The position numbers and the translations under genes are program-made. Below, in pieces: positions 24,415 to 34,994 of a stretch of 64,000 nt of DNA (its first letter is position 1; every line of letters begins with the position of its first letter). The DNA is taken from NCBI GenBank assembly GCA_017470325.1, contig JAFUES010000035.1:144856-208855 (forward strand), read 5' to 3'. The notes beneath the pieces are model-generated. The model was given only the letters and a program-made list of their open reading frames with translations. It had not been told where the DNA came from and searched no databases. The DNA is from Oscillospiraceae bacterium. GTDB taxonomy: Bacteria; Bacillota_A; Clostridia; Oscillospirales; Oscillospiraceae.

Positions 24415-25380
24415 ATGATTTCACACGGCAAGGAAATTAAGGTTTTCGCCGGCAACTCCAACCCTGCACTGGCACAGGACATCTGCTCGGAACTGTATAT
24501 GCCCCTGGGCAATGCCGCCGTCTCCCAATTTGCGGACGGCGAGTGCTCCATCTCCGTATACGAGCCTGTGCGCGGTAAGGACGTATTCATCGTCCAGTCC
24601 ACCTGCAACCATGTCAACGACAACCTGATGGAACTGCTCATTATGATCGACGCCATGCGCCGCGCCTCCGCCGGCCGCATCACCGCCGTTATCCCCTATT
24701 TCGGCTACGCCCGGCAGGACCGCAAGGCCAAGAGCCGTGATCCCATCTCCGCAAAGCTGGTAGCCAATCTGATCACTGCCGCCGGCGCGGACCGCGTGCT
24801 GACCATGGACCTGCACGCCGCCCAGATCCAGGGCTTCTTCGACATCCCGGTGGACAACCTGATGGGCTCCAACCTGTTCGTCAAGCACTTTACCCGCAAG
24901 TTCGGCAAGGGCAATGAGGACGTGATGGTGGTCTCCCCCGACGTGGGCAGCACCGCCCGCGCCCGGAACTTCTCCATGAAGCTGGGCGTGAACATGGCCA
25001 TCGTGGACAAGCGCCGTGAGCGCGCCAACCAGTCCGAGGTCATGAACATCATCGGCAATGTGGAGGGCAAGACCTGCATCCTGCTGGATGATATCGTGGA
25101 CACCGCCGGTTCTCTCTGCGGCGCCGCCAAGGCCATCAAGGAAGTGGGCGGGGCCAAGGCGGTCTATGCCTGCGCCACCCACGGTGTGCTCTCCGGCCCG
25201 GCCATCGACCGGATCAATGAAAGCTGCATCGAGGAGCTGATGCTTCTGAACACCATTCCCTACCCGACGGACAAGCCCGCCTGCGACAAGATCCAGTATA
25301 TCTCCACGGCCTCCGTGTTCGCCGAAGCTATCCGGCGCATCTACGAGGAAGTGTCCATCGCCAACATGTTCGAAAACTGA
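24415..25380 (+). CDS. prs: Ribose-phosphate pyrophosphokinase (PRPP synthetase)
   Basis: About 321 residues. ATG 24415 was chosen because GGAGG at 24399-24403 precedes it; an in-frame ATG at 24397 would overlap that site. Diagnostic segments are FADGE, the ATP-binding RQDRK, DLHA, the PRPP-binding loop LLDDIVDTAGS and the flexible-loop SPDVGS. It makes PRPP for nucleotide, His and Trp synthesis. It is followed by pth after 3 bases, a pairing seen in many Firmicutes. Confidence 0.95.
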   Translation: MISHGKEIKVFAGNSNPALAQDICSELYMPLGNAAVSQFADGECSISVYEPVRGKDVFIVQSTCNHVNDNLMELLIMIDAMRRASAGRITAVIPYFGYARQDRKAKSRDPISAKLVANLITAAGADRVLTMDLHAAQIQGFFDIPVDNLMGSNLFVKHFTRKFGKGNEDVMVVSPDVGSTARARNFSMKLGVNMAIVDKRRERANQSEVMNIIGNVEGKTCILLDDIVDTAGSLCGAAKAIKEVGGAKAVYACATHGVLSGPAIDRINESCIEELMLLNTIPYPTDKPACDKIQYISTASVFAEAIRRIYEEVSIANMFEN

Positions 25381-25383
25381 GCG

Positions 25384-25974
25384 ATGTTGTTTTCCAAGCA
25401 GAACGGCGTGAGCTGGCTGGTGGTCTTTCTTGGCAACCCCGGGCCCCGCTATGAGGGGACCCGGCACAATGCCGGCTTTATGGCGGCGGACGCCCTGGCC
25501 AAAGAGAAGAATCTGCGCATCGACAGGCTGCGCTTTCGCGCCCTGACCGCCAGCTGTGAGATCGGCGGGGAAAAGGTGCTGCTGATGAAGCCCCAGACCT
25601 ATATGAATCTCAGCGGCGAGGCTGTGAGCCAGGCGGCGCGCTTTTATAAGATTCAGCCGGAGCGTGTGCTGGTGGTGTCGGACGAGACGGCCCTGGCCGT
25701 CGGGAAGCTCCGCATCCGGCAGAAGGGCTCCGCCGGCGGGCACAACGGACTGAAGAACATCATCGCCTGCCTGGGGACGGAGGGCTTCCCCCGGATCCGC
25801 CTGGGTGTGGGCGCGCCGCCTCACCCGGATTACGACATGGCCGACTGGGTGCTGTCCGCCTTCAAAAACCAGGACGCGGAGGAGATGGCAAAAAGCGCAA
25901 AGCGCGCGGCCCAGGCAGTGGAATGTTACATCAGCCAGGGGCCGGACAAGGCCATGAACCTGTACAACGGATAA
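25384..25974 (+). CDS. pth: Peptidyl-tRNA hydrolase
   Basis: A 196-residue protein with LGNPGPRYEGTRHNAGF containing the catalytic His, KPQTYMNLSG, and KGSAGGHNGLKNI. The usual HDELDLPxG segment reads SDETALAVG, keeping the Asp but losing the following Glu-Leu-Asp pattern. The enzyme recycles peptidyl-tRNA released from stalled ribosomes. It is the second gene of the prs unit. Confidence 0.93.
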   Translation: MLFSKQNGVSWLVVFLGNPGPRYEGTRHNAGFMAADALAKEKNLRIDRLRFRALTASCEIGGEKVLLMKPQTYMNLSGEAVSQAARFYKIQPERVLVVSDETALAVGKLRIRQKGSAGGHNGLKNIIACLGTEGFPRIRLGVGAPPHPDYDMADWVLSAFKNQDAEEMAKSAKRAAQAVECYISQGPDKAMNLYNG

Positions 25975-26025
25975 ACCGGCAGGATTGCCGCTAACGTACA
26001 AAACAAAAAAGATAGGAGGATGCAT

Positions 26026-27219
<1,194 letters not shown>

Positions 27220-27222
27220 GCG

Positions 27223-28335
27223 ATGAGAAACTTTCATGGAATTATCTTTGCCTACCATGCTCAGCCGGAGCTGCGGGAGCTGACCGCGGCCCGCACAGCG
27301 GCGTCTCTGCCTTTCTGCGGCCGTTACCGGCTGATCGACTTCCCCCTGTCCTCCCTGCGCAATGCCGGCATCCTGAACGTGGGCGTCATCATGCAGCGGG
27401 ACTACCAGTCCCTGCTGGACCATATCGGCAGCGGCAAGGCCTGGGACATGAGCCGCAAGACCGGAGGATTGCGGATGCTGCCCCCCTTTGGCCTGCCCGA
27501 ATATCACACCGGCGATTATAACGGCACGGTGGAAGCGCTGAATGCCGTCTCTACCTATATCCGCGACATCGAGGAAGATTGGGTCGTGCTGATGCTGGGC
27601 AACATGGCGGCCAACATCGACCTGCAGGCGGTCATCCGCCAGCATCTGGAATCCGGCGCCGACGCCACGGCTATCTGCGCCGACCACACTCCCATGGGCG
27701 TGCACCATCGCTACATCCTGGGCCAGGACGGCTTTGTGGAGCGGATCGCCCTGTACCGCGAAGGGGAGAGCGAGGGCGTCGCCTCCCTGGAGGGCTACAT
27801 CGTCCGCAAGGATCAGCTGGTGGACATCATGGACCGCTGCCGGGCGGAAAATCTGTTCCTCTTCCATCGCCATGCGGTGAATATGTTCCTGCAGGACGGC
27901 GGCAAGCTGGGCGTTTATATCCATCCCGGCTACGCCAACGCCATCAAGACGGTGGAGCAGTACTACAAGGTCAGCATGGACATGCTCAAAACGGAGAACC
28001 GCCGTCAGCTCTTCCCGGCGGACCGGCCGGTGCGCACCAAGGAGCACGAGGAGGTCAGCACCTATTACGGCGAAAACGCCGTGATCCGCAACAGCCTGAT
28101 CGCCGACAACTGCATCATCGACGGCGAAGTGGAAAACTGCATCCTGTTTTCCGGCGCCCGGGTGGAAGCCGGCGCCAAGCTGCGCGACAGCATCATCATG
28201 CGCGGCTGTGAGATCGGCAAGGATGTGGAGCTGGACTGCGTGATCGCAGACAAGTACACGTCCTTTGGCCCCGGCGTGAAGCTGACGGGCAATCCCAAGC
28301 TGCCCACCGTGGTCCCCAAGGGCACCAAGATCTAA
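27223..28335 (+). CDS. glgD: Glucose-1-phosphate adenylyltransferase, GlgD subunit
   Basis: A 370-residue GlgC paralogue. The pyrophosphorylase glycine loop is lost (the start reads IIFAYHAQPELREL), while CGRYRLIDFPLSSLRNAG and the C-terminal beta-helix remain. In Firmicutes GlgD is non-catalytic and raises GlgC activity in a heterotetramer. Gene order and 3-base spacing support joint translation. Confidence 0.93.
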   Translation: MRNFHGIIFAYHAQPELRELTAARTAASLPFCGRYRLIDFPLSSLRNAGILNVGVIMQRDYQSLLDHIGSGKAWDMSRKTGGLRMLPPFGLPEYHTGDYNGTVEALNAVSTYIRDIEEDWVVLMLGNMAANIDLQAVIRQHLESGADATAICADHTPMGVHHRYILGQDGFVERIALYREGESEGVASLEGYIVRKDQLVDIMDRCRAENLFLFHRHAVNMFLQDGGKLGVYIHPGYANAIKTVEQYYKVSMDMLKTENRRQLFPADRPVRTKEHEEVSTYYGENAVIRNSLIADNCIIDGEVENCILFSGARVEAGAKLRDSIIMRGCEIGKDVELDCVIADKYTSFGPGVKLTGNPKLPTVVPKGTKI

Positions 28336-28355
28336 GCAGCGTTTTTCAAGCACAG

Positions 28356-28385
28356 CCGACGGGCGGCCGACAGACCGCCCGTCGG
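28356..28385 (+). other. GC-rich hairpin in the glgD-glgP gap
   Basis: CCGACGGGCGG and CCGCCCGTCGG pair perfectly over 11 bp with an 8-base loop in the 150-base gap. No T tract follows, so it is not a standard terminator; it may stabilise the glgCD mRNA end or attenuate read-through into glgP. The rest of the gap is GC-rich and shows no clear promoter. Confidence 0.45.
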
Positions 28386-28485
28386 AGCTGAAAATGCAGA
28401 GGCGCGGCGCAGCGGTTTTGCCCTTGCGCCGGGCCCCTGCACTTTCTGTGTGTAGTCATTCAAATAACGGAGGTACTACGTTTTT

Positions 28486-30888
28486 ATGATCGGAGAAATT
28501 TCCCGCGATGAGATGCGCAGCGCCATTGAGGACAAGCTCTGCGCCCACTTCTCGACCACCAGCCAGGCCGCTACCGACGAGCAGGTCTTTCAGGCCACGG
28601 CCATTGTGATCCGGGAGATCATGAGCCGCTTTCTGGCGGTGGAGGATCCCCGCCATGCGGAAAAAGAGATCCACTACATGTCCATGGAGTTCCTCATGGG
28701 CCGGAGCCTGATGAAGAACGCTTTCAACATCGGCATCGGCGACGCCGTGGTCGGCGCCCTGGAGGATCTGGGCCGCAGCGCCGCAGACATCTTTGAGGAA
28801 GAACCGGATGCGGGTCTGGGCAACGGCGGTCTGGGCCGTCTGGCTGCCTGCTATATGGACAGCATGGCCACCCTGGGCCTGGAGGCCACGGGCTATTCCA
28901 TCTGCTATGAGCTGGGTATTTTCAAGCAGCGCTTCAAGGACGGCAAGCAGACCGAGGTGGCCGACAACTGGCGCACCGCGGCGGAGAGCTGGCTGATCCC
29001 CCGCTATGAGGACGCGGTGGAGGTCCGCTTCGGCGGACAGATCTCCCCGCACTGGGATAACTTCGGCCGCTACCACGCCGAGCACACCGGCTATACCGCG
29101 GTCATCGCCGTGCCCCGGGATATGCTGATCGCCGGCTACGACGTCAATGAGATCAACACCCTGCGCCTGTGGGATGCCAAGAGCCCCAACTCCCTGGATA
29201 TGTATCTGTTCTCCGAGGGCGAGTATGTCAAGAGCATGGAGCAGCGCACCATGGCCGAGGTCATCACCAAGGTGCTCTACCCGGCGGACGATCACATCGA
29301 GGGCAAGACCCTTCGCCTTAAGCAGCAGTATTTCTTTGTTTCCGCCACCGCCCAGGATATCGTGCACAAGCACATCCGGGTCTGGGGCGATATCCGCAGC
29401 TTCGCCCAGCACCACACCATCCAGATCAACGACACCCATCCCACCCTCATCATCCCGGAGCTGATGCGCATCTTCATGGACGAGCATGATCTGGGTTGGG
29501 ATGAGGCCTGGGATCTGGTGCGCCAGAGCGTGGCCTATACCAACCACACCGTCATGAGCGAGGCCCTGGAGAAGTGGCCCCAGGATCTGGTACAGCAGCT
29601 GCTGCCCCGCCTGTGGGAGATCATGTGTGAGATCAACCGCCGCTGGTGCGACTATCTGGTCTACAACTTCAACTGGGACGAGCGGGTCGGCCGCAACCTG
29701 ATCATCCGGGACGGCCAGGTCCACATGGCCAATATGTGCCTTGCCGCCTGCTATAAGGTCAACGGTGTGTCCCGTCTCCATGGGCAGATCCTGAAGGACG
29801 ACCTGTTCCGGGACGTCTGCTCCCTGCGGCCGGAGCGCTTTACCTATGTGACCAACGGCATCGATCACCGCCGCTGGCTTGCCCAGATCAACCCCGGCCT
29901 GCACGCCCTGGTCTGCGAGCTGCTGGGCGGCCCGGAGTATCTGACGAAGCCCGAAGAGCTGATTCGTCTGGCGGACTTCGCCTCCGACAGCGAGGTGCGC
30001 CGCCGCGTCAACGCCATCAAGTACGACAACAAGCTGCGCTTTGCCCAATTCACCCAGCGCAACGACAACTTTGCCCTGAACCCCGACGCCATTGTGGATG
30101 TACAGGTCAAGCGTCTGCACGAGTATAAGCGTCAGCTGCTGTGCGCCATGAGCATCGCAAACCTTCAGATGCAGCTGCACGACAACCCCAACATGGAGTT
30201 CGTGCCCCGGACCTTTATCTTCGGCGCCAAGGCTGCGGCGGGTTACAAGACCGCCAAGCGCATCATTGAGCTGCTGCTGAGTATGCAGGCGGATATCAAC
30301 TTCGATCCCGTCTGCAAGGACAAGCTGCAGATCTGCTTTGTGGAGAACTACCGCGTCTCCGCGGCCGAGGCCATCGTGCCCGCGGCCCAGGTGTCCGAGC
30401 AGATCTCCACCGCCGGTAAGGAGGCCTCCGGCACCGGCTGCATGAAGCTGATGATGAACGGCGCGGTGACCATAGGCACCCTGGACGGCGCCAACGTGGA
30501 GATGTACGAGCGGCTGGGCGACGAGAACATGTTCCTCTTCGGCCTGCACACCGATGAGATCGCCCGCATGCGCCAGAACGGTTATGATCCGAATGCGGCG
30601 GCCAACGCCGACTGGGAGATCCAGCGGATCCTGGGCCGTTTCAGCCAGGGCTTTGCCGACGGCAAGAGCTATTCCGATCTGGTCTCCGGCCTGCTCTACG
30701 GCGGCGACCCCTATATGCTCATCGCCGACTACCGGGCCTATGCCGACTGCCAGCGCCGCCTGTATGAGCGCATCGCCGACAGCGATGAGCTTGCCCGCCT
30801 GGCCATCATGAACACTGCCCAGAGCGGCTTCTTCGCGGCGGACCGCGCCATCGAAGAATACGCCGAGAACATATGGAACGTAAAATAA
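28486..30888 (+). CDS. glgP: Glycogen/maltodextrin phosphorylase
   Basis: An 800-residue protein with GNGGLGRLAACYMDS, the central INDTHPTLIIPELMR, DVQVKRLHEYKRQ and the PLP-lysine region (TAGKEASGTGCMKLMMNGAVTIGTLDGAN, read from key residues). It releases glucose-1-phosphate from glycogen. GGAGG lies 12 bases before ATG 28486. With glgC and glgD it forms a glycogen turnover cluster, and its end overlaps the next gene by 16 bases. Confidence 0.95.
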   Translation: MIGEISRDEMRSAIEDKLCAHFSTTSQAATDEQVFQATAIVIREIMSRFLAVEDPRHAEKEIHYMSMEFLMGRSLMKNAFNIGIGDAVVGALEDLGRSAADIFEEEPDAGLGNGGLGRLAACYMDSMATLGLEATGYSICYELGIFKQRFKDGKQTEVADNWRTAAESWLIPRYEDAVEVRFGGQISPHWDNFGRYHAEHTGYTAVIAVPRDMLIAGYDVNEINTLRLWDAKSPNSLDMYLFSEGEYVKSMEQRTMAEVITKVLYPADDHIEGKTLRLKQQYFFVSATAQDIVHKHIRVWGDIRSFAQHHTIQINDTHPTLIIPELMRIFMDEHDLGWDEAWDLVRQSVAYTNHTVMSEALEKWPQDLVQQLLPRLWEIMCEINRRWCDYLVYNFNWDERVGRNLIIRDGQVHMANMCLAACYKVNGVSRLHGQILKDDLFRDVCSLRPERFTYVTNGIDHRRWLAQINPGLHALVCELLGGPEYLTKPEELIRLADFASDSEVRRRVNAIKYDNKLRFAQFTQRNDNFALNPDAIVDVQVKRLHEYKRQLLCAMSIANLQMQLHDNPNMEFVPRTFIFGAKAAAGYKTAKRIIELLLSMQADINFDPVCKDKLQICFVENYRVSAAEAIVPAAQVSEQISTAGKEASGTGCMKLMMNGAVTIGTLDGANVEMYERLGDENMFLFGLHTDEIARMRQNGYDPNAAANADWEIQRILGRFSQGFADGKSYSDLVSGLLYGGDPYMLIADYRAYADCQRRLYERIADSDELARLAIMNTAQSGFFAADRAIEEYAENIWNVK

Positions 30889-31775
30889 AACGGGTCGTCG
30901 TCATCGGCGGCGCCAACATGGATATCTGCGGAAGTCCCGCGGGACAACTGGTCCCGCGGGATTCCAACCCGGGGACCGTGACGGTGCGGCCCGGCGGCGT
31001 GGGGCGGAACATCGCCCACGATCTGCGCCTGCTGGGGGTGGAGGTGAGCCTCATCACCGCCGTGGGCGGGGATGTGTACGGCGCCGGCCTGCTGGAAAGC
31101 TGCAGGAGCCTTGGCATCGACATGGGCATGAGCCTCATTCTGCCGGAGGAGCGCAGCTCCACCTATCTGTATGTGACCGATCACCGGGGAGAGATGCAGA
31201 CGGCGGTCTCCGATATGGAGATCACCGGGCGCATCACGCCCCGGGCTCTGGCGCCCCATATGGCGCAGATCAACCGGGCGGATGCGGTGCTCATCGACTG
31301 CAACCTGCCGGCGGAGACCCTGCGTTATGTGGCGCAGCGCTGCACCGCGCCCCTGTACGCGGACCCGGTGTCCACCGCCAAGGCGAGTCGTCTGACCGGC
31401 CTGTTGGACCGGCTCACGGTGCTCAAGCCCAACGCCCTGGAGGCGGAGGCCCTGACCGGGGAAGCCGACCCGGAGCGGGCGGCGAAGGCGTTGCTGGCCG
31501 CCGGTGTGAGGCGGGTATTCGTGAGTCTGAGCGGAGATGGGATGTTGGCCGGAGCGGGCGATACGCTGCTGCATCTGCCCTGCTATGAGACCCAATTGGT
31601 GAATACCACCGGCGCGGGAGACGCGGCTATGGCTGCGCTGATCTGGGCGGAGCTGCAGGGCTTCGACCTGGAACGGACGGCCCACGCGGCGCTGAAAGCC
31701 GGCGCCATCGCCTGCGCATATGCCGAGGCCAACAACCCGGCGCTGGCAGAACTTCCAAAGGATATGGATCTATGA
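30873..31775 (+). CDS. PfkB family carbohydrate kinase, pseudouridine-kinase-like
   Basis: A 300-residue PfkB kinase starting at ATG 30873 inside the end of glgP. It has the N-terminal GGANMDI motif, a DSNPGTVTVRPGGVGRNIA segment characteristic of PsuK-type pseudouridine kinases, and the catalytic NTTGAGDAAMAA near residue 246. PsuK phosphorylates pseudouridine before cleavage by PsuG. No psuG gene lies nearby, so another sugar or nucleoside substrate remains possible. Overlapping reading frames couple it to glgP and to the next gene. Confidence 0.8.
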   Translation: MERKIKRVVVIGGANMDICGSPAGQLVPRDSNPGTVTVRPGGVGRNIAHDLRLLGVEVSLITAVGGDVYGAGLLESCRSLGIDMGMSLILPEERSSTYLYVTDHRGEMQTAVSDMEITGRITPRALAPHMAQINRADAVLIDCNLPAETLRYVAQRCTAPLYADPVSTAKASRLTGLLDRLTVLKPNALEAEALTGEADPERAAKALLAAGVRRVFVSLSGDGMLAGAGDTLLHLPCYETQLVNTTGAGDAAMAALIWAELQGFDLERTAHAALKAGAIACAYAEANNPALAELPKDMDL

Positions 31776-33706
31776 AAAAACAAGCCCTGCTGAAAGCCTG
31801 TTTTGCTTTGCTGCTGTCGGCGGTGCTGGCGGTGGCTGTGGACGTATGCACAGCCCTAGCCGGGACTCACCTGCCGATGGCGGCTTTTCTCGCCCTTTTT
31901 GGGCTGGGCTTTCTGCTCTTCGTCCTGCCGCGGCCTTTTTCGCTGCGCCTGGTACGGCGTCTGGCGCTCAGCCTGCTGTGCCTGGTCTTGATCCTGGCTG
32001 TCGCAACGGCGGGCTTTCTGCTGGGCTTTTCCAAACAGGGAGCCTATGCTCAGGTAGACGAGGGCAAAGCGATTCTCTATGCGGGGCGGCGGGTGATGGT
32101 GATCGCCCCTCATGAGGATGATGAAATCAACATTGCTGGCGGCGTGATCGAGGAATATGTGCGTTACGGCAGCAGGGTGTTCTTGCTTTTCGTTACCAAC
32201 GGGGATTACATGGGCAAGGGCGAGACCCGTATGCGGGAGGCCTTGAACGTGGCGGCCCGGCTGGGCGTGCCGGAGGAGCAGGTGATCTTCCTGGGCTACG
32301 GGGACGGCTGGTTCTACGACGGGGAAAAGAGCATCTACAACGCCCCGGAGGATGAAGAGGTCATTTCTCATGGACTGCGCTGGGCTACCTATGGGCTGCC
32401 GGAGCATCCCGCCTTCCACGAAGGAAGGAGCTATACCCGTCGGCACCTGCTGGAGGATATGACCGAGGTGCTGGACAGTTACCGGCCGGATGTGATCCTC
32501 TGCAGCGACTATGAAAACCACGTGGATCATATCTCCACCTCTCTGTTCATGGAAGAGGCCCTGTGTCAGATCCTGAAGGCCGACGGGAGCTATCATCCTT
32601 TGGTGCTTAAGAGCTTTTGCTACAACACGGCCTATTTCAACGCCGGCGATTTTTACGCCGAAAACATGCTGGCTACCCAGGATCCCGGCGACATCCTCTA
32701 CTGCGACTGGGAAGCGCGTGTCCGCCTGCCGGTGAGCGCGCAGACCCTGTCCCGGTCCATGCTCTCCAGCAGCACTTACTGGCAGCTGCGCCTGCACGCC
32801 ACCCAGGGCGCCAGCGACTGGGCGGAACGCATCATCAGCGGCGACCGGGTCTACTGGCTGAGGGATACGGAGAATCTGGTCCTGCACAGTGAGATCTCCG
32901 TCAGCTCGGGGGAGCCTGAGGTCCTGAACGATTTTAAGCTGCGCAACTCGGCGGATATCAGCGCTGTGGGCGTGGCGGAGGACGGTGTGTGGATCCCGGC
33001 GGCGGCGGACACGGAACGCGAGGTGGAGATCCGCCTGCCGGAGGAGACGGTACTTACCCGGCTAACACTCTATGACAATCCATCTCCCGCCGACAACGTG
33101 CTGGATGCGGAGCTCTTCTTTGACGACGGCAGCAGCCTCCGCACCGGGGCGCTGCAGCCCACAGGTCAGGCCACGGAGATCCCGCTGGGGAGCGTCCGTA
33201 CCGGGCATGTGCGTATCCGTCTATTGAAAACAGAGGGGGCCCGAGCGGGCCTGACGGAGATCGAAGCGGACGGCGAAGAACAGAGCCGGATGCCCCGGTA
33301 CATCAAGCTGATGAACGAGCGTGGAGATTTCGTCTACGATTACTATATCGACCCCTCCGGCCAGGAGAGCTTTCTGCTCTATGCCCCCGGCGAGGCGGAG
33401 CTGGACACAGCTGCGTACAGTCTCCGCTGTGAGGGTGCGGGCTGCAGCGCGTGGATCGAGGACGGCAGACTGCTGGTGCTCTGCCTCAGGGGAAAGTCCT
33501 GCGTCCTCACCCTGACCACGGTGGACGGAGCCTGCGGGGATACCGTGCGCATCTCCAACCCCGGTGCCTTTATGCGAAGCACCGGGCAGAAGATCGAGAT
33601 TGTCCTGCGCCGCTGGTGGGACAAGCGCCTGCCGGACAGCAACGCCTTTGTACTGCTGCGGGATATATATCGCTTGGCTCGTTACGGCTCTACCGCGTCC
33701 GCCTGA
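31772..33706 (+). CDS. Membrane-anchored PIG-L/LmbE-type deacetylase with a C-terminal beta domain
   Basis: A 644-residue protein that overlaps the kinase stop (ATGA). Residues 10-90 hold three hydrophobic helices. The deacetylase domain (about 105-310) has APHEDDE in place of the usual PHPDDE zinc motif and DYENHVDH as the second zinc motif. The region 370-480 looks like a discoidin/NPCBM-type beta-sandwich (sequence from ADISAVGVAEDGVW on) and the rest is beta-rich. PIG-L enzymes remove N-acetyl groups from GlcNAc-type sugars, so a wall or extracellular glycan substrate is likely. The link with glycogen genes may be only positional. Confidence 0.78.
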   Translation: MKKQALLKACFALLLSAVLAVAVDVCTALAGTHLPMAAFLALFGLGFLLFVLPRPFSLRLVRRLALSLLCLVLILAVATAGFLLGFSKQGAYAQVDEGKAILYAGRRVMVIAPHEDDEINIAGGVIEEYVRYGSRVFLLFVTNGDYMGKGETRMREALNVAARLGVPEEQVIFLGYGDGWFYDGEKSIYNAPEDEEVISHGLRWATYGLPEHPAFHEGRSYTRRHLLEDMTEVLDSYRPDVILCSDYENHVDHISTSLFMEEALCQILKADGSYHPLVLKSFCYNTAYFNAGDFYAENMLATQDPGDILYCDWEARVRLPVSAQTLSRSMLSSSTYWQLRLHATQGASDWAERIISGDRVYWLRDTENLVLHSEISVSSGEPEVLNDFKLRNSADISAVGVAEDGVWIPAAADTEREVEIRLPEETVLTRLTLYDNPSPADNVLDAELFFDDGSSLRTGALQPTGQATEIPLGSVRTGHVRIRLLKTEGARAGLTEIEADGEEQSRMPRYIKLMNERGDFVYDYYIDPSGQESFLLYAPGEAELDTAAYSLRCEGAGCSAWIEDGRLLVLCLRGKSCVLTLTTVDGACGDTVRISNPGAFMRSTGQKIEIVLRRWWDKRLPDSNAFVLLRDIYRLARYGSTASA

Positions 33707-33721
33707 CGAAAAAAGGGCAAC

Positions 33722-33757
33722 AAAAAATCCGCTTCCCATCGGGAAGCGGATTTTTCT
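33722..33757. terminator. Bidirectional terminator between the deacetylase and rplL
   Basis: AAAAATCCGCTTCCC and GGGAAGCGGATTTTT form a 16-bp stem with an ATC loop. It serves the convergent deacetylase and rplJ-rplL units. Confidence 0.9.
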
Positions 33758-33775
33758 GTGTAATTGAAGTCGAAA

Positions 33776-34147
33776 TTACTTGATCTCGACAGTGGCGCCA
33801 ACGGCCTCCAGCTGAGCCTTGAGAGCCTCGGCGTCTTCCTTGGAGATGCCTTCCTTGATCTTGGCGGGCACGCCTTCGACCAGGCCCTTGGCCTCGGCCA
33901 GGCCCAGACCGGTGATACCGCGGACTTCCTTGATGACCTTGATCTTCTCAGCGCCAAAGCTGGTCATGACAACGTCAAACTCGGTCTTCTCTTCCACGAC
34001 GGGGCCAGCGGCACCGGCGGCGGGGCCAGCGGCGACAGCAGCGGCGGAAACACCGAAGGTGTCTTCCAGGGCGTGGACGAGCTCGGACAGCTCCAGAACG
34101 GACAGGCCCTTGATCTCTTCGATCATGGCAGCGATTTTTTCACTCAT
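33776..34147 (-). CDS. rplL: 50S ribosomal protein L7/L12
   Basis: A 123-residue protein from ATG 34147 (GGAGG 8 bases upstream). It has the N-terminal dimerisation helix, an Ala/Gly-rich hinge (residues 35-52), and the C-terminal [21 protein letters not shown] domain with [13 protein letters not shown]. It forms the ribosome stalk that recruits translation factors. It follows rplJ after 32 bases. Confidence 0.97.
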   Translation of the reverse strand: MSEKIAAMIEEIKGLSVLELSELVHALEDTFGVSAAAVAAGPAAGAAGPVVEEKTEFDVVMTSFGAEKIKVIKEVRGITGLGLAEAKGLVEGVPAKIKEGISKEDAEALKAQLEAVGATVEIK

Positions 34148-34179
34148 TGTAATATCCTCCATTAATAGTGTTGTGCCGC

Positions 34180-34713
34180 TTATTCAGCAGCTTCGGCAGC
34201 GGGCGCTTCCAGAGAGCCGCCCTTCTGCTCCAGAATCTGACCGAGGCAAACGGCCAGGCCGGTGATGGGTGCGATCATGGTTCCCAGGACCTTGGCGTAC
34301 AGAGCGTCCTTGCTGGGCAGCTCTGCCATCTCCGCGATCTCGGCTTCGTTCAGCACCTTGCCCTCCATGAAGGCGGCCTTGATGTTGAAGCGTTCACCCA
34401 GCTTCTTGCTGTAATCGTTGAGAATACGGAAGGGAGCGATGGGATCCTTCTCGGCGGTGGCCAGAGAGGTGGTGCCGTTGAGGACGTGGTCGAGCTCGCT
34501 CATCCCCAGCTTGTCCAGAGCCTTTCTGGTCAGGGTGTTCTTGACGACGGTGTAGTTGACTTCCTCCTTGCGCATCTCGGTACGCAGTGCGGTATCCTCG
34601 GCTACGGTGATGCCCTTGTAGTCCACGAGAACGCCGGCGGCTGCATTCTGGATCCGTTCGGCCAGAGCGTCTACGATCGCCTGCTTTTCGCTAAGAACCT
34701 TTGCGTTTGGCAT
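34180..34713 (-). CDS. rplJ: 50S ribosomal protein L10
   Basis: A 177-residue protein from ATG 34713, preceded by GGAGGTG. It has the typical L10 pattern ([37 protein letters not shown]) and a C-terminal helix that binds L7/L12 dimers. The upstream leader matches the L10 leader RNA, so the L10-L12 complex probably controls its own expression. The L11-L1 genes are not adjacent here. Confidence 0.97.
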   Translation of the reverse strand: MPNAKVLSEKQAIVDALAERIQNAAAGVLVDYKGITVAEDTALRTEMRKEEVNYTVVKNTLTRKALDKLGMSELDHVLNGTTSLATAEKDPIAPFRILNDYSKKLGERFNIKAAFMEGKVLNEAEIAEMAELPSKDALYAKVLGTMIAPITGLAVCLGQILEQKGGSLEAPAAEAAE

Positions 34714-34862
34714 GTGTGTTTTCACCTCCACACGATTGATCAGTCGCGCCCAAAAAGAAAAGCCCCTGCATCCCAAGACGCAAAGGCACAAAAACAATCA
34801 AGAAATTTGTTGATGTCCTCGGCAGGATTTACGGCCTGAGCCACCTGCTGTCTTCGGAGCGC
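34714..34862 (-). ncRNA. Ribosomal L10 leader RNA
   Basis: The minus-strand leader has the hallmarks of the Firmicutes L10 leader: GAAGACAGCAGGTGG near its 5' end, CCTGCCGAGGACA in the middle, and the GCCTTTGCGTCTTGGGATGC hairpin followed by a T-rich stretch. In this family L10(L12)4 binding favours termination or blocks expression of rplJL. Confidence 0.85.
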
Positions 34863-34868
34863 TCAAAC

Positions 34869-34897
34869 AATATACACGATTTGGCAGGGCTTGTCAA
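34869..34897 (-). promoter_or_regulatory. rplJ-rplL promoter
   Basis: TTGACA, 17-base spacer, TATATT on the minus strand; transcription would begin about 150 bases before rplJ, which yields the L10 leader. Confidence 0.8.
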
Positions 34898-34941
34898 GGC
34901 CTTTTCCGCGAAAAGTTCACAGAATCAAATTTCCCGCGGCG

Positions 34942-34950
34942 GGAAATAAT
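34942..34950 (+). promoter_or_regulatory. Candidate sigma-F/G type -10 element before sigG
   Basis: GGAAATAAT fits the GGnnAnAnT form of forespore -10 boxes, with a weak GAATC 15 bases upstream in the -35 place. It lies 45 bases before sigG, which is sigma-F-dependent in Bacillus. A TTTCCCGC/GCGGGAAA palindrome overlaps it. Confidence 0.35.
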
Positions 34951-34994
34951 AACACTCGCTTTCATTTTTCAAAAATGGGAAAGGGAGTGTTCGT

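Noticed and set aside
28456..30549. A 697-codon minus-strand frame opposite glgP
   Set aside because: Antisense of a clear glycogen phosphorylase.
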